A DNA stretch of 64,000 nucleotides from Vibrio renipiscarius (GCF_000827885.1 NZ_JTKH01000024.1:248001-312000), one strand, 5' to 3'. Positions 1 through 8,862 are shown, counted from the first letter of the stretch. Numbers and translations: made by a program. The notes: a model not told the origin generated them from the sequence alone.

Positions 1-1229
1 GCCTCAAGCATTAACATGGTCAGGTCATTTGTGGCGTCATTGCCGTTGGTATCAACGCCACCAATCGTCAAACTTTCGCCACCAAAACCACGACCATTAC
101 GCACTTTCACCGTGCCTTTGTCTTTGAGTTTGGTTGGGTTATTCATCTTGACGTAAAGCACTTCAAGAATTTCCAATACAAACGCTTTAGAGACGCCGTT
201 ATCTTTCACGTCTTTGTTGTAGAACGGCAGCATCCATTGGTCCATACGACCGTAAGAAATCGAGTGGCCATTGCCCTCAATTTGCGTCATCGTAACGGCA
301 AAACTGAATAACTGTGCGGCTTGCCAAAATGTTTGTGGTGCGCCACCCGCAATTTGGAAACAGTTGGCAGACATGGCCTGCAGCTCTTGCTTACGCTTTT
401 CATCGGTTTCAGCAAACGCCATATCTTCCGCAAGCAGCGCATAGCGAGTGATGTATTGCGTTGCAGCTTCTAACGTAATGATGGTCGCTTTGTAGTAATC
501 GCGTTTTTCGCTGTAATCTGGATCTTTTTTCGTGAGTGTCGAAAAAGCCTCTTTTGCTTGTTGCAAGACGCCTTGGTAACCCAACGTCATCAGCTTTTTG
601 AAATCCATCGCGAAGTGACCAATACCCGCAAAGTGGTAGTTGTTGGTCTGGAAGACTTTCTCGCCCATATGAGACCCTTTCTTTTGGTCTTCATCGAGGT
701 TCGCGGTGATAAATTCGTTGGCGCTTTTGCCTTTCCAATATTCACACAGCTCTAAGATTTCTGCGCGATCTTGTTCGTTACGAATATAAAATTGATCGTT
801 TGGACGCTCTTCAAACGGGGCGTTTAAAATTTCGTCGATGATCCAATCAACTGAAAACTCTGGGTAAATCGGTGACGCTTTTGCGGGTGCGGCAATTTCA
901 CCTAAAATCAAATCCTGTTCATAGATATGGAGTGTGCTGTTAAGCAAGATGTTTTGAAACGCCGTCGCACATTGCAATATACGAGGCATGGTCTCGTTAT
1001 TACGATACGCTTCGGTCACCAATCGCAATCTTTCAACATCAATATCATAAGAACGATCTAAAAAGGTTTGACGCAGGTAGTTAACACGTGGAAACGGAGA
1101 CCAATCTGCATGACCCACTTCGTAGCCTAGGCCATACACCTTATCAACGGCTTCAGTACCTATCGCATCAGTGTGTGTCGTTGTCTCTAATTCCAACAAG
1201 TTCTCTTTGTCTGCTTGGAAGTTTTCCAT
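1..1229 (-). CDS. Glycyl radical enzyme, N-terminal ~409 residues (cut by left edge)
   Basis: I read this open frame directly: it starts at 1229 (GAGG 7 nt upstream of the ATG) and runs without a stop to base 1. The protein has the N-terminal barrel features of pyruvate-formate-lyase-like glycyl radical enzymes (GREs), including NCFQIAGGAPQTFWQAAQLF and IEGNGHSISYGRMDQWMLPF. It does not resemble the PflB N-terminus and fits the dehydratase/lyase branch (glycerol dehydratase, choline lyase, isethionate and dihydroxypropanesulfonate lyases). The active-site Cys and the glycyl loop lie beyond the edge, so the substrate cannot be read. The enzyme needs an SAM-radical activase, expected further left. 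The divergent TauE/SafE exporter and the nearby sulfoquinovosidase operon point to a C-S cleaving or sulfonate-related role; that is inference. Confidence 0.85.
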   Translation of the reverse strand, partial: MENFQADKENLLELETTTHTDAIGTEAVDKVYGLGYEVGHADWSPFPRVNYLRQTFLDRSYDIDVERLRLVTEAYRNNETMPRILQCATAFQNILLNSTLHIYEQDLILGEIAAPAKASPIYPEFSVDWIIDEILNAPFEERPNDQFYIRNEQDRAEILELCEYWKGKSANEFITANLDEDQKKGSHMGEKVFQTNNYHFAGIGHFAMDFKKLMTLGYQGVLQQAKEAFSTLTKKDPDYSEKRDYYKATIITLEAATQYITRYALLAEDMAFAETDEKRKQELQAMSANCFQIAGGAPQTFWQAAQLFSFAVTMTQIEGNGHSISYGRMDQWMLPFYNKDVKDNGVSKAFVLEILEVLYVKMNNPTKLKDKGTVKVRNGRGFGGESLTIGGVDTNGNDATNDLTMLMLE

Positions 1230-1289
1230 CGCTAACCTCATAAAATAAATAATCAAAATGCCAATGCTCGCATCTATTTTCATCGATTT

Positions 1290-1319
1290 ACGTCACATAG
1301 ATATACGTCACGTCGATAT
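1290..1319. promoter_or_regulatory. Tandem 15-bp direct repeats in divergent GRE/tauE region
   Basis: Two abutting 15-bp units, acgtcacatagatat and acgtcacgtcgatat, match at 13 of 15 positions and lie 60 bp upstream of the GRE start. Their position suggests an activator or repressor site, but I recognise no consensus. Most of the rest of the 1230-1695 gap holds only the stem-loop described separately. Confidence 0.35.
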
Positions 1320-1370
1320 GAGAAAAAATTCAAGCATTGGTATTTTGACTACACCCTAATAACGTGAAGA

Positions 1371-1400
1371 TGCAGGTCGGCGACGAGCGAGCCAAACCTG
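1371..1400. other. GC-rich stem-loop in tauE upstream region
   Basis: The sequence folds as GCAGGT-CGGC, a loop, then GCC-A-AACCTGC. A second small hairpin (CACAG, loop, CTGTG) follows near 1445-1460. It could be a leader structure of the exporter gene, an end of the GRE promoter region or a small RNA. I cannot assign it to a known riboswitch. Confidence 0.3.
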
Positions 1401-1695
1401 CGAACATAGCCTCTGATCATTGCCCCTAAGCATTGCCTTTTAGCACAGAGACGCTGTGTGATGAGGCTTGAAAGTGCCAGTCAACACCGCAGTAACTTCA
1501 AGTAGAACGGGTATAAATGGTAAAGCCATAAATAAGAGGCTTCATTATACGAAAAAGCGCAAATTCAACTGGGAGGATGGTCACAAAGCGAAATCATATA
1601 GACATAAAACAACAAAATGTGACACGCGCAGTGGTAATTAATTATAAAGATCTTATAGTAATGCGACATTCACTAAGCGCTATAGAATAGGAAAT

Positions 1696-2436
1696 ATGGA
1701 TACCACGTTAATACTTATTTCAATGATCATTGCCTTGGCTGGCTTTACGCAAGGCCTGACGGGGTTTGGTTCTGCACTCGTCTCCGTTCCGCTGCTTTCG
1801 CTTATTGTGGGCGCTCAAACGGCGGTGCCTATTGCGGGTATTTTTGGCTGGTTGGTGACGTTACCAATTGTGTGGAAAATGCGACATTCCATCGAACGTC
1901 AAACGGGTCTTATCCTTTTTGCAGGTTCAGTTCCGGCTTCTTTTGTAGGGGCGAAACTGCTGGCAAGCATGCCATCTCAATACATTTTGCTGACCATGGG
2001 TGCGGTGTTGATCATTTCAAGTCTTCACTCACTGCGCGCCACTAAGCCATTGTTTAAACAAGCTTCAATGCCATTAACATTGGGCGCAGGCTTTACCTCA
2101 GGTGTGCTGGGTGCGAGCGTTGGTGAATCAGGTCCACCAGTGATTGCCTACACATCCATGCAGCCATGGACTGCCGACCAAACTAAATCAACATTGGCAT
2201 TTTTCTTCATGCTACAGATGATTGGTGCTAACGTCAGTTTCTGGAATGAAGGGTTGATTACTGAAGAAGTTGTATCGCATGTTCTTTCTGCATTACCTGC
2301 GTTCGCTATCGGTCTTGCTGGCGGTATGATCGGCTATCACTTCCTACAGAAGTACAAAATCGATTACCACAAAATCGTCCACAGTTTCTTATTGGTGATG
2401 GGCTTTATGCTCGTGTTCAAAAATGTAAGTTTTTAG
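1696..2436 (+). CDS. TauE/SafE-family sulfite/anion exporter
   Basis: This 246-residue, highly hydrophobic protein has about eight predicted membrane segments and the two-repeat layout of the TauE/SafE (DUF81) family, with GFTQGLTGFGSALVSVPLL in the first repeat and GVLGASVGESGPPV in the second. Family members export sulfite, sulfoacetate or other organosulfur anions across the inner membrane; many are uncharacterised. It is divergent from the glycyl radical enzyme across a 466-bp gap and ends in a clear terminator. The context suggests it removes sulfite or a sulfonate product made by the GRE or the sulfosugar pathway. The family call is firm, the substrate is inferred. Confidence 0.85.
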   Translation: MDTTLILISMIIALAGFTQGLTGFGSALVSVPLLSLIVGAQTAVPIAGIFGWLVTLPIVWKMRHSIERQTGLILFAGSVPASFVGAKLLASMPSQYILLTMGAVLIISSLHSLRATKPLFKQASMPLTLGAGFTSGVLGASVGESGPPVIAYTSMQPWTADQTKSTLAFFFMLQMIGANVSFWNEGLITEEVVSHVLSALPAFAIGLAGGMIGYHFLQKYKIDYHKIVHSFLLVMGFMLVFKNVSF

Positions 2437-2467
2437 ACATTCTGACGACACAGTGAATTAAAAACGA

Positions 2468-2498
2468 AACGGTAGCGCCAAGCTGCCGTTTTTTATTT
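2468..2498 (+). terminator. Rho-independent terminator after TauE/SafE gene
   Basis: A stem AACGGTAGC / GCTGCCGTT with loop GCCAA is followed by a run of T, 31 bp after the exporter stop codon. Confidence 0.85.
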
Positions 2499-2762
2499 CT
2501 TTCTCTTCTGGTTTCCCTCTCCGCTCCCCCCGACAATTCCACACTTTTCCGCTCCGAGGTTACCTCGCTTAGCTCGATAACCGACTGACCGTTTGATCCT
2601 ATGCCTGCCCCTGCAAGAAACACTAAAAAACTCTGTCAGTCTGCACCAAAAATGAGTAATCAATAATGTTTGTATTACCCAGTTCATAGGTATATATTTC
2701 GCGCTCAAAAATTTCCGTCTGCGTAAAAATGACGCGGTATGTTGTATTAATAGTAAGCATTC

Positions 2763-3125
2763 ATGTTCAAGAAAATTATCATCTCCATTCTTTTATTCAC
2801 TACAATCACCGCCTGCACAACAAACCAAGAACTTTACACTGGTGATGACGACGAGGAGTTTAGTACTTTCAACACAATTGCTTTACCCATTGTAATCGTT
2901 GGTGTAGTTGCAGTGGCGGTTATCGTCATCGCTGGAGCATCACAAAGCGGTAGCGGCAGTTCTTCGTCTGATTATGTGTATTGTAAAGGTAACTACTGCC
3001 ACCAAGCTGCCGCTTGGGATTACCTGCCTGGTAATGCTCAATACAGATGCCGAAACACCGAGAATGGTCAATTTGTTAGCAATTATTATTGCAGCGGACA
3101 ATACAAACAAGATAACTGGTACTAA
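2763..3125 (+). CDS. Small lipoprotein with a single membrane segment
   Basis: This 120-residue protein starts with a lipoprotein signal (lipobox TITAC, Cys near residue 18). An acidic stretch (GDDDEE), a hydrophobic segment around residues 40-58, a Gly/Ser linker and a tyrosine-rich C-terminal part with four cysteines (YCKGNYC, YRC, YYC) follow. The cysteines could form two disulfides in the periplasm. I do not recognise the family. It stands alone between the exporter and a repeat cluster, so context gives no function. Confidence 0.7.
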   Translation: MFKKIIISILLFTTITACTTNQELYTGDDDEEFSTFNTIALPIVIVGVVAVAVIVIAGASQSGSGSSSSDYVYCKGNYCHQAAAWDYLPGNAQYRCRNTENGQFVSNYYCSGQYKQDNWY

Positions 3126-3200
3126 CCAATAGCGCTTGTCCCTATAACGCCGTCGCTCCCCAGCTAGCCCCTATCGCAAATAACCCAAGTGCTCCTACCT

Positions 3201-3780
3201 ACTAGGAAAAATGCAGGACGCATTTTTAGGTTTTCGGTGTCGGGAACACCTAAAACCGACCGAACAACGACTACCGACCCAAAGCGCCTTTCTGATGACT
3301 CTTTGGCAAGACAAAGAGTCATTGGACCGCTGATGAAAAGGCTTAAGGAATGCGCATAAGTATTAAGCGGGACAAACTTCGGGGCAGAACTTCGTTCAAA
3401 CTTTTGCCATCTAAAAGAAGCGTCCAATTAACCCAAGATAAATACCACTCGAGGCAAAAATGCAGGACGCATTTTTAGGTTTTCGGCGTCGGGAACGCCT
3501 AAAAGCGGCCGGACAACGACTACCGAACCAAAGCGCCTTTCTGATGACTCTTTGGCAAGACAAAGAGTCATTGGACCGCTGATGAAAAGGCTTAATGAAT
3601 GCGCATAAGCAATAAGCGGGACATACTTCGGGGCAGAACTTCGTTCAAACTTTTACCATCTAAAAGAAGCGTCCAATTAACCCAAGATAAATACCACTCG
3701 AGGCAAAGAATCATGGGACCGCTTATGGATAGCCTGATGAGATGCACATAAGCAATAAGCGGGACAAACCCATTCATCAT
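3201..3780. repeat. Tandem ~249-bp repeat, two copies plus a partial third
   Basis: Two near-identical units begin at about 3207 and 3456 (period 249 bp); a truncated third starts near 3700 and fades by 3780. Each full unit contains the hairpin AAAAATGCAGGACGCATTTTT-like element, a second hairpin GACTCTTTG/CAAAGAGTC, and shared downstream sequence. ORFs in it are not conserved between copies and look like chance. It fills the 740-bp gene-free stretch between the lipoprotein and the gldA terminator. It resembles a dispersed intergenic repeat family rather than an IS (no transposase) or integron attC array. Confidence 0.8.
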
Positions 3781-3818
3781 GCTTACCCACCAGCCACCCA
3801 AAACTCAAACTACACCCC

Positions 3819-3853
3819 AAAAAAAAAGCGGCTTTCAAAGAAAGCCGCTTAAT
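3819..3853 (-). terminator. Terminator of the dctP-yihQ-dhaKL-gldA operon
   Basis: On the minus strand the stem AAGCGGCTTT / AAAGCCGCTT is followed by nine T residues, 15 bp downstream of the gldA stop codon. Confidence 0.9.
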
Positions 3854-3867
3854 ACGATGAGGATAAA

Positions 3868-4950
3868 TTATAGACCCAAGTTATGCGCCGTTAGAATTGC
3901 CGCATAAACAGACTTCGCTGTTACTGGGAATGGCATGTTATGAATCGTTTCACCTTCAGCACATGATGCCGCAGCCACTTCCATCAGTTTTTCATGGTTT
4001 AGCTCTTTCACGCCCATTTGATGTAGGTTCGTTGGTAGACCCACTGAACGGCAGAAGTTCAGTACTTCATCAATTTCTGCTTTCGGAGCGTTCTCTAGAA
4101 CCAATTGCGTTAGCGTACCAAACGCAACTTTTTCACCGTGTAGCAGGTGGTGACATTCTTCAAGCTTCGTTAGACCATTGTGGATAGCGTGAGCAGCCGC
4201 AAGACCTGAACTTTCAAAACCGATACCTGAAAGGTAAGTGTTTGCTTCGATGATGTTTTCAACCGCTTTCGTTGACACACCATTTTCTACTGCTGCTTTT
4301 GCTTTTACGCCATCAGCGATCAGTGTTTCATAACATAGCTTCGCAAGTGCTTGAGCAGAACGCGTTGGCGCGCCACCCGCCATAGTTGCTTTACCAGAAA
4401 GACCGTTTGCACGCGCTTCAAAATACGTTGAAAGTGCATCGCCCATACCCGCCACTAAAGTGCGAACTGGCGCTGCTGCGATGATGCCCGTGTCCATGAT
4501 GACCATATTTGGGTTCGATGGGAACAGTAGGTACTCGCTGAATTCGCCTTCCGGTGTGTAGATAACCGCAAGCGCAGACGTTGGTGCATCTGTTGAAGCA
4601 ATCGTTGGGACGATAACCACAGGTACTTTTGCGTAGTAAGCAACCGCTTTCGCTGTATCTAGAGTTTTGCCGCCACCGAAGCCGATGATGACATCGTTGC
4701 CTTGTTGTGCGCGTACGTCGATAAGACGATCAATCTCAACGCGAGAACATTCGCCGCCAAATACATCAAAGTTAACCGCTAGACCTTCGCCAACAATGCT
4801 GGTTTCAGCACGGTCACGCACCAAGCCCATAACGAAATCGTCAGCAATCGCGAGTGGATTTTTGCCAAATACCGATACGTATTTACCGATATTATCTAGA
4901 GAACCTTCACCTTGAATGTATTTGCTTGGAGAGATGATGATGTTATCCAT
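3868..4950 (-). CDS. gldA: Glycerol dehydrogenase (NAD-dependent, zinc)
   Basis: This 360-residue iron/zinc-family alcohol dehydrogenase aligns along its length with E. coli GldA, which oxidises glycerol to dihydroxyacetone with NAD. I see the nucleotide-binding GFGGGKTLDTAKA, the PTIASTDAPTSAL block and metal ligands Asp171, His254 and His271. It is the last gene of the operon, 110 bp after the dihydroxyacetone kinase, and is followed by a strong terminator. With the kinase it gives a two-step route glycerol to DHA to DHAP. Beside a sulfoquinovosidase the obvious source of glycerol is sulfoquinovosyl glycerol. A related 1,2-diol or hydroxyketone could also be the true substrate. Confidence 0.9.
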   Translation of the reverse strand: MDNIIISPSKYIQGEGSLDNIGKYVSVFGKNPLAIADDFVMGLVRDRAETSIVGEGLAVNFDVFGGECSRVEIDRLIDVRAQQGNDVIIGFGGGKTLDTAKAVAYYAKVPVVIVPTIASTDAPTSALAVIYTPEGEFSEYLLFPSNPNMVIMDTGIIAAAPVRTLVAGMGDALSTYFEARANGLSGKATMAGGAPTRSAQALAKLCYETLIADGVKAKAAVENGVSTKAVENIIEANTYLSGIGFESSGLAAAHAIHNGLTKLEECHHLLHGEKVAFGTLTQLVLENAPKAEIDEVLNFCRSVGLPTNLHQMGVKELNHEKLMEVAAASCAEGETIHNMPFPVTAKSVYAAILTAHNLGL

Positions 4951-4988
4951 GATGGAATCCTTTTTATTTATTCTGTTTCACGTTATTT

Positions 4989-5012
4989 AAGGGGTCACTC
5001 TACGGTGCCCCT
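4989..5012 (-). other. Intercistronic stem-loop between dhaKL and gldA
   Basis: AAGGGG-CAC pairs with GTG-CCCCTT around loop CTCTA, with one bulged base. There is no T run next to it on the operon strand, so an RNA processing or stability element is as likely as an attenuator. Confidence 0.45.
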
Positions 5013-5060
5013 TCTGAAATTTTTTATCGCATACTCATCAGAGCATGAAATCTGGGCAAC

Positions 5061-6683
5061 TTAGAACTGGCTAAATACCGTTTCAACAGCAAACGCGCCT
5101 GGATCTTTCGTGCCAGATAGGCTGTCGCTGTTCAGGTAAGAAGAACGACCCGCTTTCGCACTTGTCATTGTTACCGTCGATTCAGCACCTGCTTTTGCTG
5201 CCGTGATTGCCGCATTAAAGCCTTCTTGCGCCCAAGCCTCTAGAGCAGGATGCAGTGCATCGATCATGGTACGGTCGCCAGGTTTCGCGCCGCCGTATGC
5301 CATCATTTGACCTAGGCCAGCTTGCAATGCTTGAGGCAGTGAACCATTTTGCTCAAAATCGCGACCTGCAGCCGTGAACATGATGGACAGAAGAACACCT
5401 GAAGAACCACCCATTACCGACGTTAAGCAATCGGCAATCGTCGTCATCAATTTCGCTTTGTCTTGCAGTGGTAGTTGCTTCGCTTCAAGTTGTGCCAGTA
5501 CCTTACGAGCACCCGCCGCGAATGTAGAACCGGTATCACCGTCACCCACGATGGAATCTAAATGGTTCAATTCCGCTTCGATATCGATAATTGCATGACA
5601 TACTTTGCTCAGAACCAATGCCGTTTCTTCATCGTGTGATGGCGTAAACGTGTTTTTAGCAATTTGGTTTTGGCACTTAGTCACTGGTACTTCACGACGC
5701 GCAACGGCACCAGGCCACGCAGCGGTTTCAACTGGTGAAGTCAGCGCTTTCACGATTTCATCTGTCAGTTGGATAACGGAGATCGAGAAGCCTTTCATAT
5801 CGATCGCCGTCATCAATGCGCCGCTAACGATCAATTGTGTGTTTTGACCCAATTCCGATTCCATCACCTCTTTCGCGACGATATTCATCTCGATTGGAGA
5901 TAGGCCGCCAAGGTTATTCAACAGAATCGCGTTGTTCGTGGTTGGTTTCGCTCCCAGCAGTTTGCTTACCATCGTCGTCACAAGATCTTTTGCTTTTGGC
6001 AGATCGATCGTTTCGATACCCGCTTCGCCGTGAATACCAAGGCCAAGTTCCGCTTTACCTTGTGCAATACGATCGTTGCTTTCACCAGGTAGTGAACAGC
6101 TGGTTAGTGCCACACCGATAGACGCTGTTTTCGCATGGGCATCGAGCGCCGCGTGCTTCACTTCTTCTAGTGAGCCGCCGTTTTCAGCCACGTAGCCTGC
6201 TACTTTTTGTACAAATAATGTCCCTGCAATGCCACGAGGTTGAGGGTTACCAGGGATTGAGATGTCGTCGCCGACAACGATCAGATCAACCTTACGACCC
6301 ATTTCTTTTGCTTTCTCAACAGCCAGACCAAAGTTTAAGCGGTCGCCGGTGTAGTTTTTGATGATCACAAGACAGCCTGCGTCACCCGTTACGTGTAAGA
6401 TAGCGTTCAATACTGCATCCACACTTGGCGCAGCAAAAAGATCACCACAGACCGCTGCGGTTAACATGCCTTTGCCTACAAAACCTGCGTGTGCTGGCTC
6501 ATGGCCAGAACCACCGCCACAAATCAAAGCCACTTTGTCTTTGTTCCAATCGTTACGCGCGACAACTTTGATGTCATTTTCAAAGTCTAAAAACGTTAGG
6601 TTTTCACGTGCTGCGGTGTAAAGCGTGCCTTTAATAGAGTCCATTACGAACGACTCTTTATTATTTAGAATTAGATCAGCCAT
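5061..6683 (-). CDS. dhaKL: Dihydroxyacetone kinase, fused DhaK-DhaL, ATP-type
   Basis: This 540-residue protein carries both halves of an ATP-dependent dihydroxyacetone kinase. The DhaK part (about 1-330) has GGGSGHEPAHAGF and the substrate-binding His218 in GLGIHGEAG, the same number as the covalent-substrate His of E. coli DhaK. The DhaL part (about 350-540) has GDGDTGSTFAAGA and MGGSSGVLLS for Mg-ATP. It phosphorylates DHA to DHAP (some members also glyceraldehyde) in the cytoplasm. The fused form does not need the PTS DhaM. It lies between the sulfoquinovosidase and glycerol dehydrogenase genes, which supports glycerol salvage. Confidence 0.92.
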   Translation of the reverse strand: MADLILNNKESFVMDSIKGTLYTAARENLTFLDFENDIKVVARNDWNKDKVALICGGGSGHEPAHAGFVGKGMLTAAVCGDLFAAPSVDAVLNAILHVTGDAGCLVIIKNYTGDRLNFGLAVEKAKEMGRKVDLIVVGDDISIPGNPQPRGIAGTLFVQKVAGYVAENGGSLEEVKHAALDAHAKTASIGVALTSCSLPGESNDRIAQGKAELGLGIHGEAGIETIDLPKAKDLVTTMVSKLLGAKPTTNNAILLNNLGGLSPIEMNIVAKEVMESELGQNTQLIVSGALMTAIDMKGFSISVIQLTDEIVKALTSPVETAAWPGAVARREVPVTKCQNQIAKNTFTPSHDEETALVLSKVCHAIIDIEAELNHLDSIVGDGDTGSTFAAGARKVLAQLEAKQLPLQDKAKLMTTIADCLTSVMGGSSGVLLSIMFTAAGRDFEQNGSLPQALQAGLGQMMAYGGAKPGDRTMIDALHPALEAWAQEGFNAAITAAKAGAESTVTMTSAKAGRSSYLNSDSLSGTKDPGAFAVETVFSQF

Positions 6684-6721
6684 AATTATTCCAGATTATT
6701 TTTCAAACGAATTTGTGAGGG

Positions 6722-6743
6722 GTGCCTTCTGAGTAGAAGGCAC
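6722..6743 (-). other. Intercistronic stem-loop between yihQ and dhaKL
   Basis: This is a perfect 9-bp stem, GTGCCTTCT / AGAAGGCAC, with a 4-nt loop, 20 bp after the yihQ stop. It lacks a T tract on the minus strand. Confidence 0.55.
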
Positions 6744-6762
6744 TCGTTATTGTTTTAATTCA

Positions 6763-8769
6763 TTAAAATTGCTTAATTGCTGCCAAAAGTTCTGCATCTT
6801 GAGAATGCTTGCGGTAGAACACTGGTGGCTGACCAATTGGTGCATCCACGTTGATCCAACCGCCTGTGAACGTTTCGCCCGTCCAGACATGAACCCACTC
6901 GTCTTCTGGTAAGTAAAGCTCTTTAACCGTTTCGCCTTGGTTGTAGACAGGAGCGACCAAAAGGTCACGGCCAAACAAGTATTGGTATTGAATTTGGTAC
7001 GCTTCGCTATCTTGCTCGTAGTGCATAAATAGTGGGCGCTGTACTGGCATACCTTTGGTTGCGTTCTCTTCTACCGCCGCCTTGATGTATGGCTTAAGGT
7101 GTTTGAAGATTTTTGTCATACGCGCTAGGTGAGCCATTGTTTCTGCGTCTGTATCGTACTGGTGGTTGTCACCCGGACGGTTACCTTCGTGGCTGCGCAT
7201 GATTGGCGTAAACGCCGCCATTTCAGCCCAACGTTGGAATAGCTCTTTAGAACGTGTATTGCCATGCAGTGTGGTGTAGCCACCGATGTCACTGTGGCTA
7301 ATGCCGTTACCCATTAGGCCAGCAGATAGCGCCGCAGGAATAACCGATGCTAAGCCATCATCTTTTTCCCAAATAACCGACTGGTCACCGGCCCAAAGCG
7401 CATGACAGTAACCTTGAATGCCCGTACCACCTGCGCGCATGAAGAACAGGATATCGTCTGTTTTACCCGCTTCTTCGATCGCTTCATGTTGTACTTTTGC
7501 CCAACGGTAAGGCCATTTATTGTGTTCAATTTCAGCACTTACACCGTTCGATAGTGAGCAATCTGTTGGCAAATATTCACCAAAGTCACCCATCCAACCA
7601 TCAAGACCGAAATCGATCATATTGGTTTTAATTACGCCCTTGTACCATTCACACGCTTCTGGGTTAGTAAAGTCAACCACACCACAGTAGAACTCGCCAA
7701 AATCAACTACGTATTTTGAACCGTCTTCTTTTGTCGCTAGGTAGCCTTTTTCAAACGCTTCGTTGTACAGAGGGAAGTCTTCTAGTACGTATGGGTTGAT
7801 GTAACCTAAGAAGCGAATGCCTTGTTCTTTCAGCTCATGAATTTTCGTGTCTAGCTCTGGGTAAAGCGCAGGGTTCCACTGCCAATCCCACTGTAGACGC
7901 TTACCAAAAGACGTCATCTTGATGCCTTGCCAGTCTTGGCACCATGCACCCGCAACTTCAATGCCTGCTTCTTTTGCTGCAGTCACTTTTTCTACGGTGA
8001 TATCTGTACCACCTTGGATACCCAAGATCACACCGTTGTAAACCCAATCTGGCAACGCAGGTTGACGGCCGAATACGCCTGTGATGTTGGTCATCAATTC
8101 AGGGAATGACTCTTCAGCGTCAAGTAGTAGGTACTCAGGAATGTTCCAACATTGCAGTTCATGGTATTCCGCATGAGTAAAATCGAAATCTGCGTAAGCA
8201 CGTGTCTCTAGGTGGCAGAAGTATTTTTTATCCGACACGAATGTTGGCTGTGGGTAGTTGGTGGTGTAGTAATCACCGCCCGCTTTATCATGCAGATCAG
8301 CCTGCCATGTTGTGTAAGTATTTTTGTTACGACCTACGCCTGGTTCTGAACTCCATAATGGGAAGTTTTTACCACGTAGATTCAAGTAACTTAGCTGCTC
8401 ACCACAGCCGTAAACCGCTTCAGATTCTGTTGCAGCAACGCGGATCCAGAAACGGTTGTATTTCTCTTCAAGCGCCGTAAATTCAACTTTTAGACGTGTT
8501 TCAGCGGTTTCAAACATGCGCGCTTCAAGAACGGCTTTGCCTTCAAGTGCAAACGTCACGACGATGTCGTCTGAGTTTTCAGTGATCGTGAACGCTTTTA
8601 GCGGCAGACGCTCAGTCACATAATCACTAATATCGAAGTTGCCACGGTACATATCAAAAGTGCCTTGACCAATGCCTAGGTACAACGCTGGGCTAACTTC
8701 TGAGTGTTCAAATACTGTTCTGTTTTTATGGCTAATCGTAAAGCCAGTAGAGGTTTGGGCAAGTTTCAT
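6763..8769 (-). CDS. yihQ: Sulfoquinovosidase (GH31, YihQ type)
   Basis: This 668-residue glycoside hydrolase hydrolyses alpha-sulfoquinovosides such as sulfoquinovosyl glycerol. Compared with my recollection of E. coli YihQ, the sulfonate/substrate residues Gln262, Gln288, Arg301, Trp304 and Tyr508 appear here as Gln252, Gln278, Arg291, Trp294 and Tyr498. The catalytic Asp405 and Asp472 appear as Asp395 (GWMGDFGEYL) and Asp462 (WAGDQ). All are offset by exactly ten, so specificity for sulfoquinovose is well supported. I prefer the start at 8769 (MKLAQ) to an upstream in-frame ATG, from alignment with the family. No signal peptide is seen, so it is cytoplasmic. It is the second gene of the operon. 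Confidence 0.95.
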   Translation of the reverse strand: MKLAQTSTGFTISHKNRTVFEHSEVSPALYLGIGQGTFDMYRGNFDISDYVTERLPLKAFTITENSDDIVVTFALEGKAVLEARMFETAETRLKVEFTALEEKYNRFWIRVAATESEAVYGCGEQLSYLNLRGKNFPLWSSEPGVGRNKNTYTTWQADLHDKAGGDYYTTNYPQPTFVSDKKYFCHLETRAYADFDFTHAEYHELQCWNIPEYLLLDAEESFPELMTNITGVFGRQPALPDWVYNGVILGIQGGTDITVEKVTAAKEAGIEVAGAWCQDWQGIKMTSFGKRLQWDWQWNPALYPELDTKIHELKEQGIRFLGYINPYVLEDFPLYNEAFEKGYLATKEDGSKYVVDFGEFYCGVVDFTNPEACEWYKGVIKTNMIDFGLDGWMGDFGEYLPTDCSLSNGVSAEIEHNKWPYRWAKVQHEAIEEAGKTDDILFFMRAGGTGIQGYCHALWAGDQSVIWEKDDGLASVIPAALSAGLMGNGISHSDIGGYTTLHGNTRSKELFQRWAEMAAFTPIMRSHEGNRPGDNHQYDTDAETMAHLARMTKIFKHLKPYIKAAVEENATKGMPVQRPLFMHYEQDSEAYQIQYQYLFGRDLLVAPVYNQGETVKELYLPEDEWVHVWTGETFTGGWINVDAPIGQPPVFYRKHSQDAELLAAIKQF

Positions 8770-8800
8770 TCGGACAGCTTCCAAAATTGAGATAAAATAA

Positions 8801-8826
8801 AGGCGCACATTAGGTTTTGTGCGCCT
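8801..8826 (-). other. Intercistronic stem-loop between dctP and yihQ
   Basis: This is a perfect 8-bp GC-rich stem, AGGCGCAC / GTGCGCCT, in the leader of yihQ and 37 bp after the binding-protein stop. It could let the binding protein be made in excess by limiting read-through or protecting the upstream mRNA, as is common after transport binding-protein genes. Confidence 0.5.
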
Positions 8827-8862
8827 AGTTTGCTTAAAACGGGTCCAGATTATGTCGCTGGA

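Noticed and set aside
1..1229. Pyruvate formate-lyase PflB
   Set aside because: The N-terminus and conserved blocks differ from PflB and fit the dehydratase/lyase GRE branch.
2417..2708. Two overlapping minus-strand ORFs
   Set aside because: They overlap the exporter end, its terminator and each other, have arginine/serine-rich chance composition and no ribosome site.
3201..3780. CRISPR array
   Set aside because: Units are about 249 bp with no short repeats and spacers and no cas genes.
3164..3801. ORFs in the tandem repeats
   Set aside because: The two repeat copies do not keep the same reading frame, so the ORFs are not conserved.
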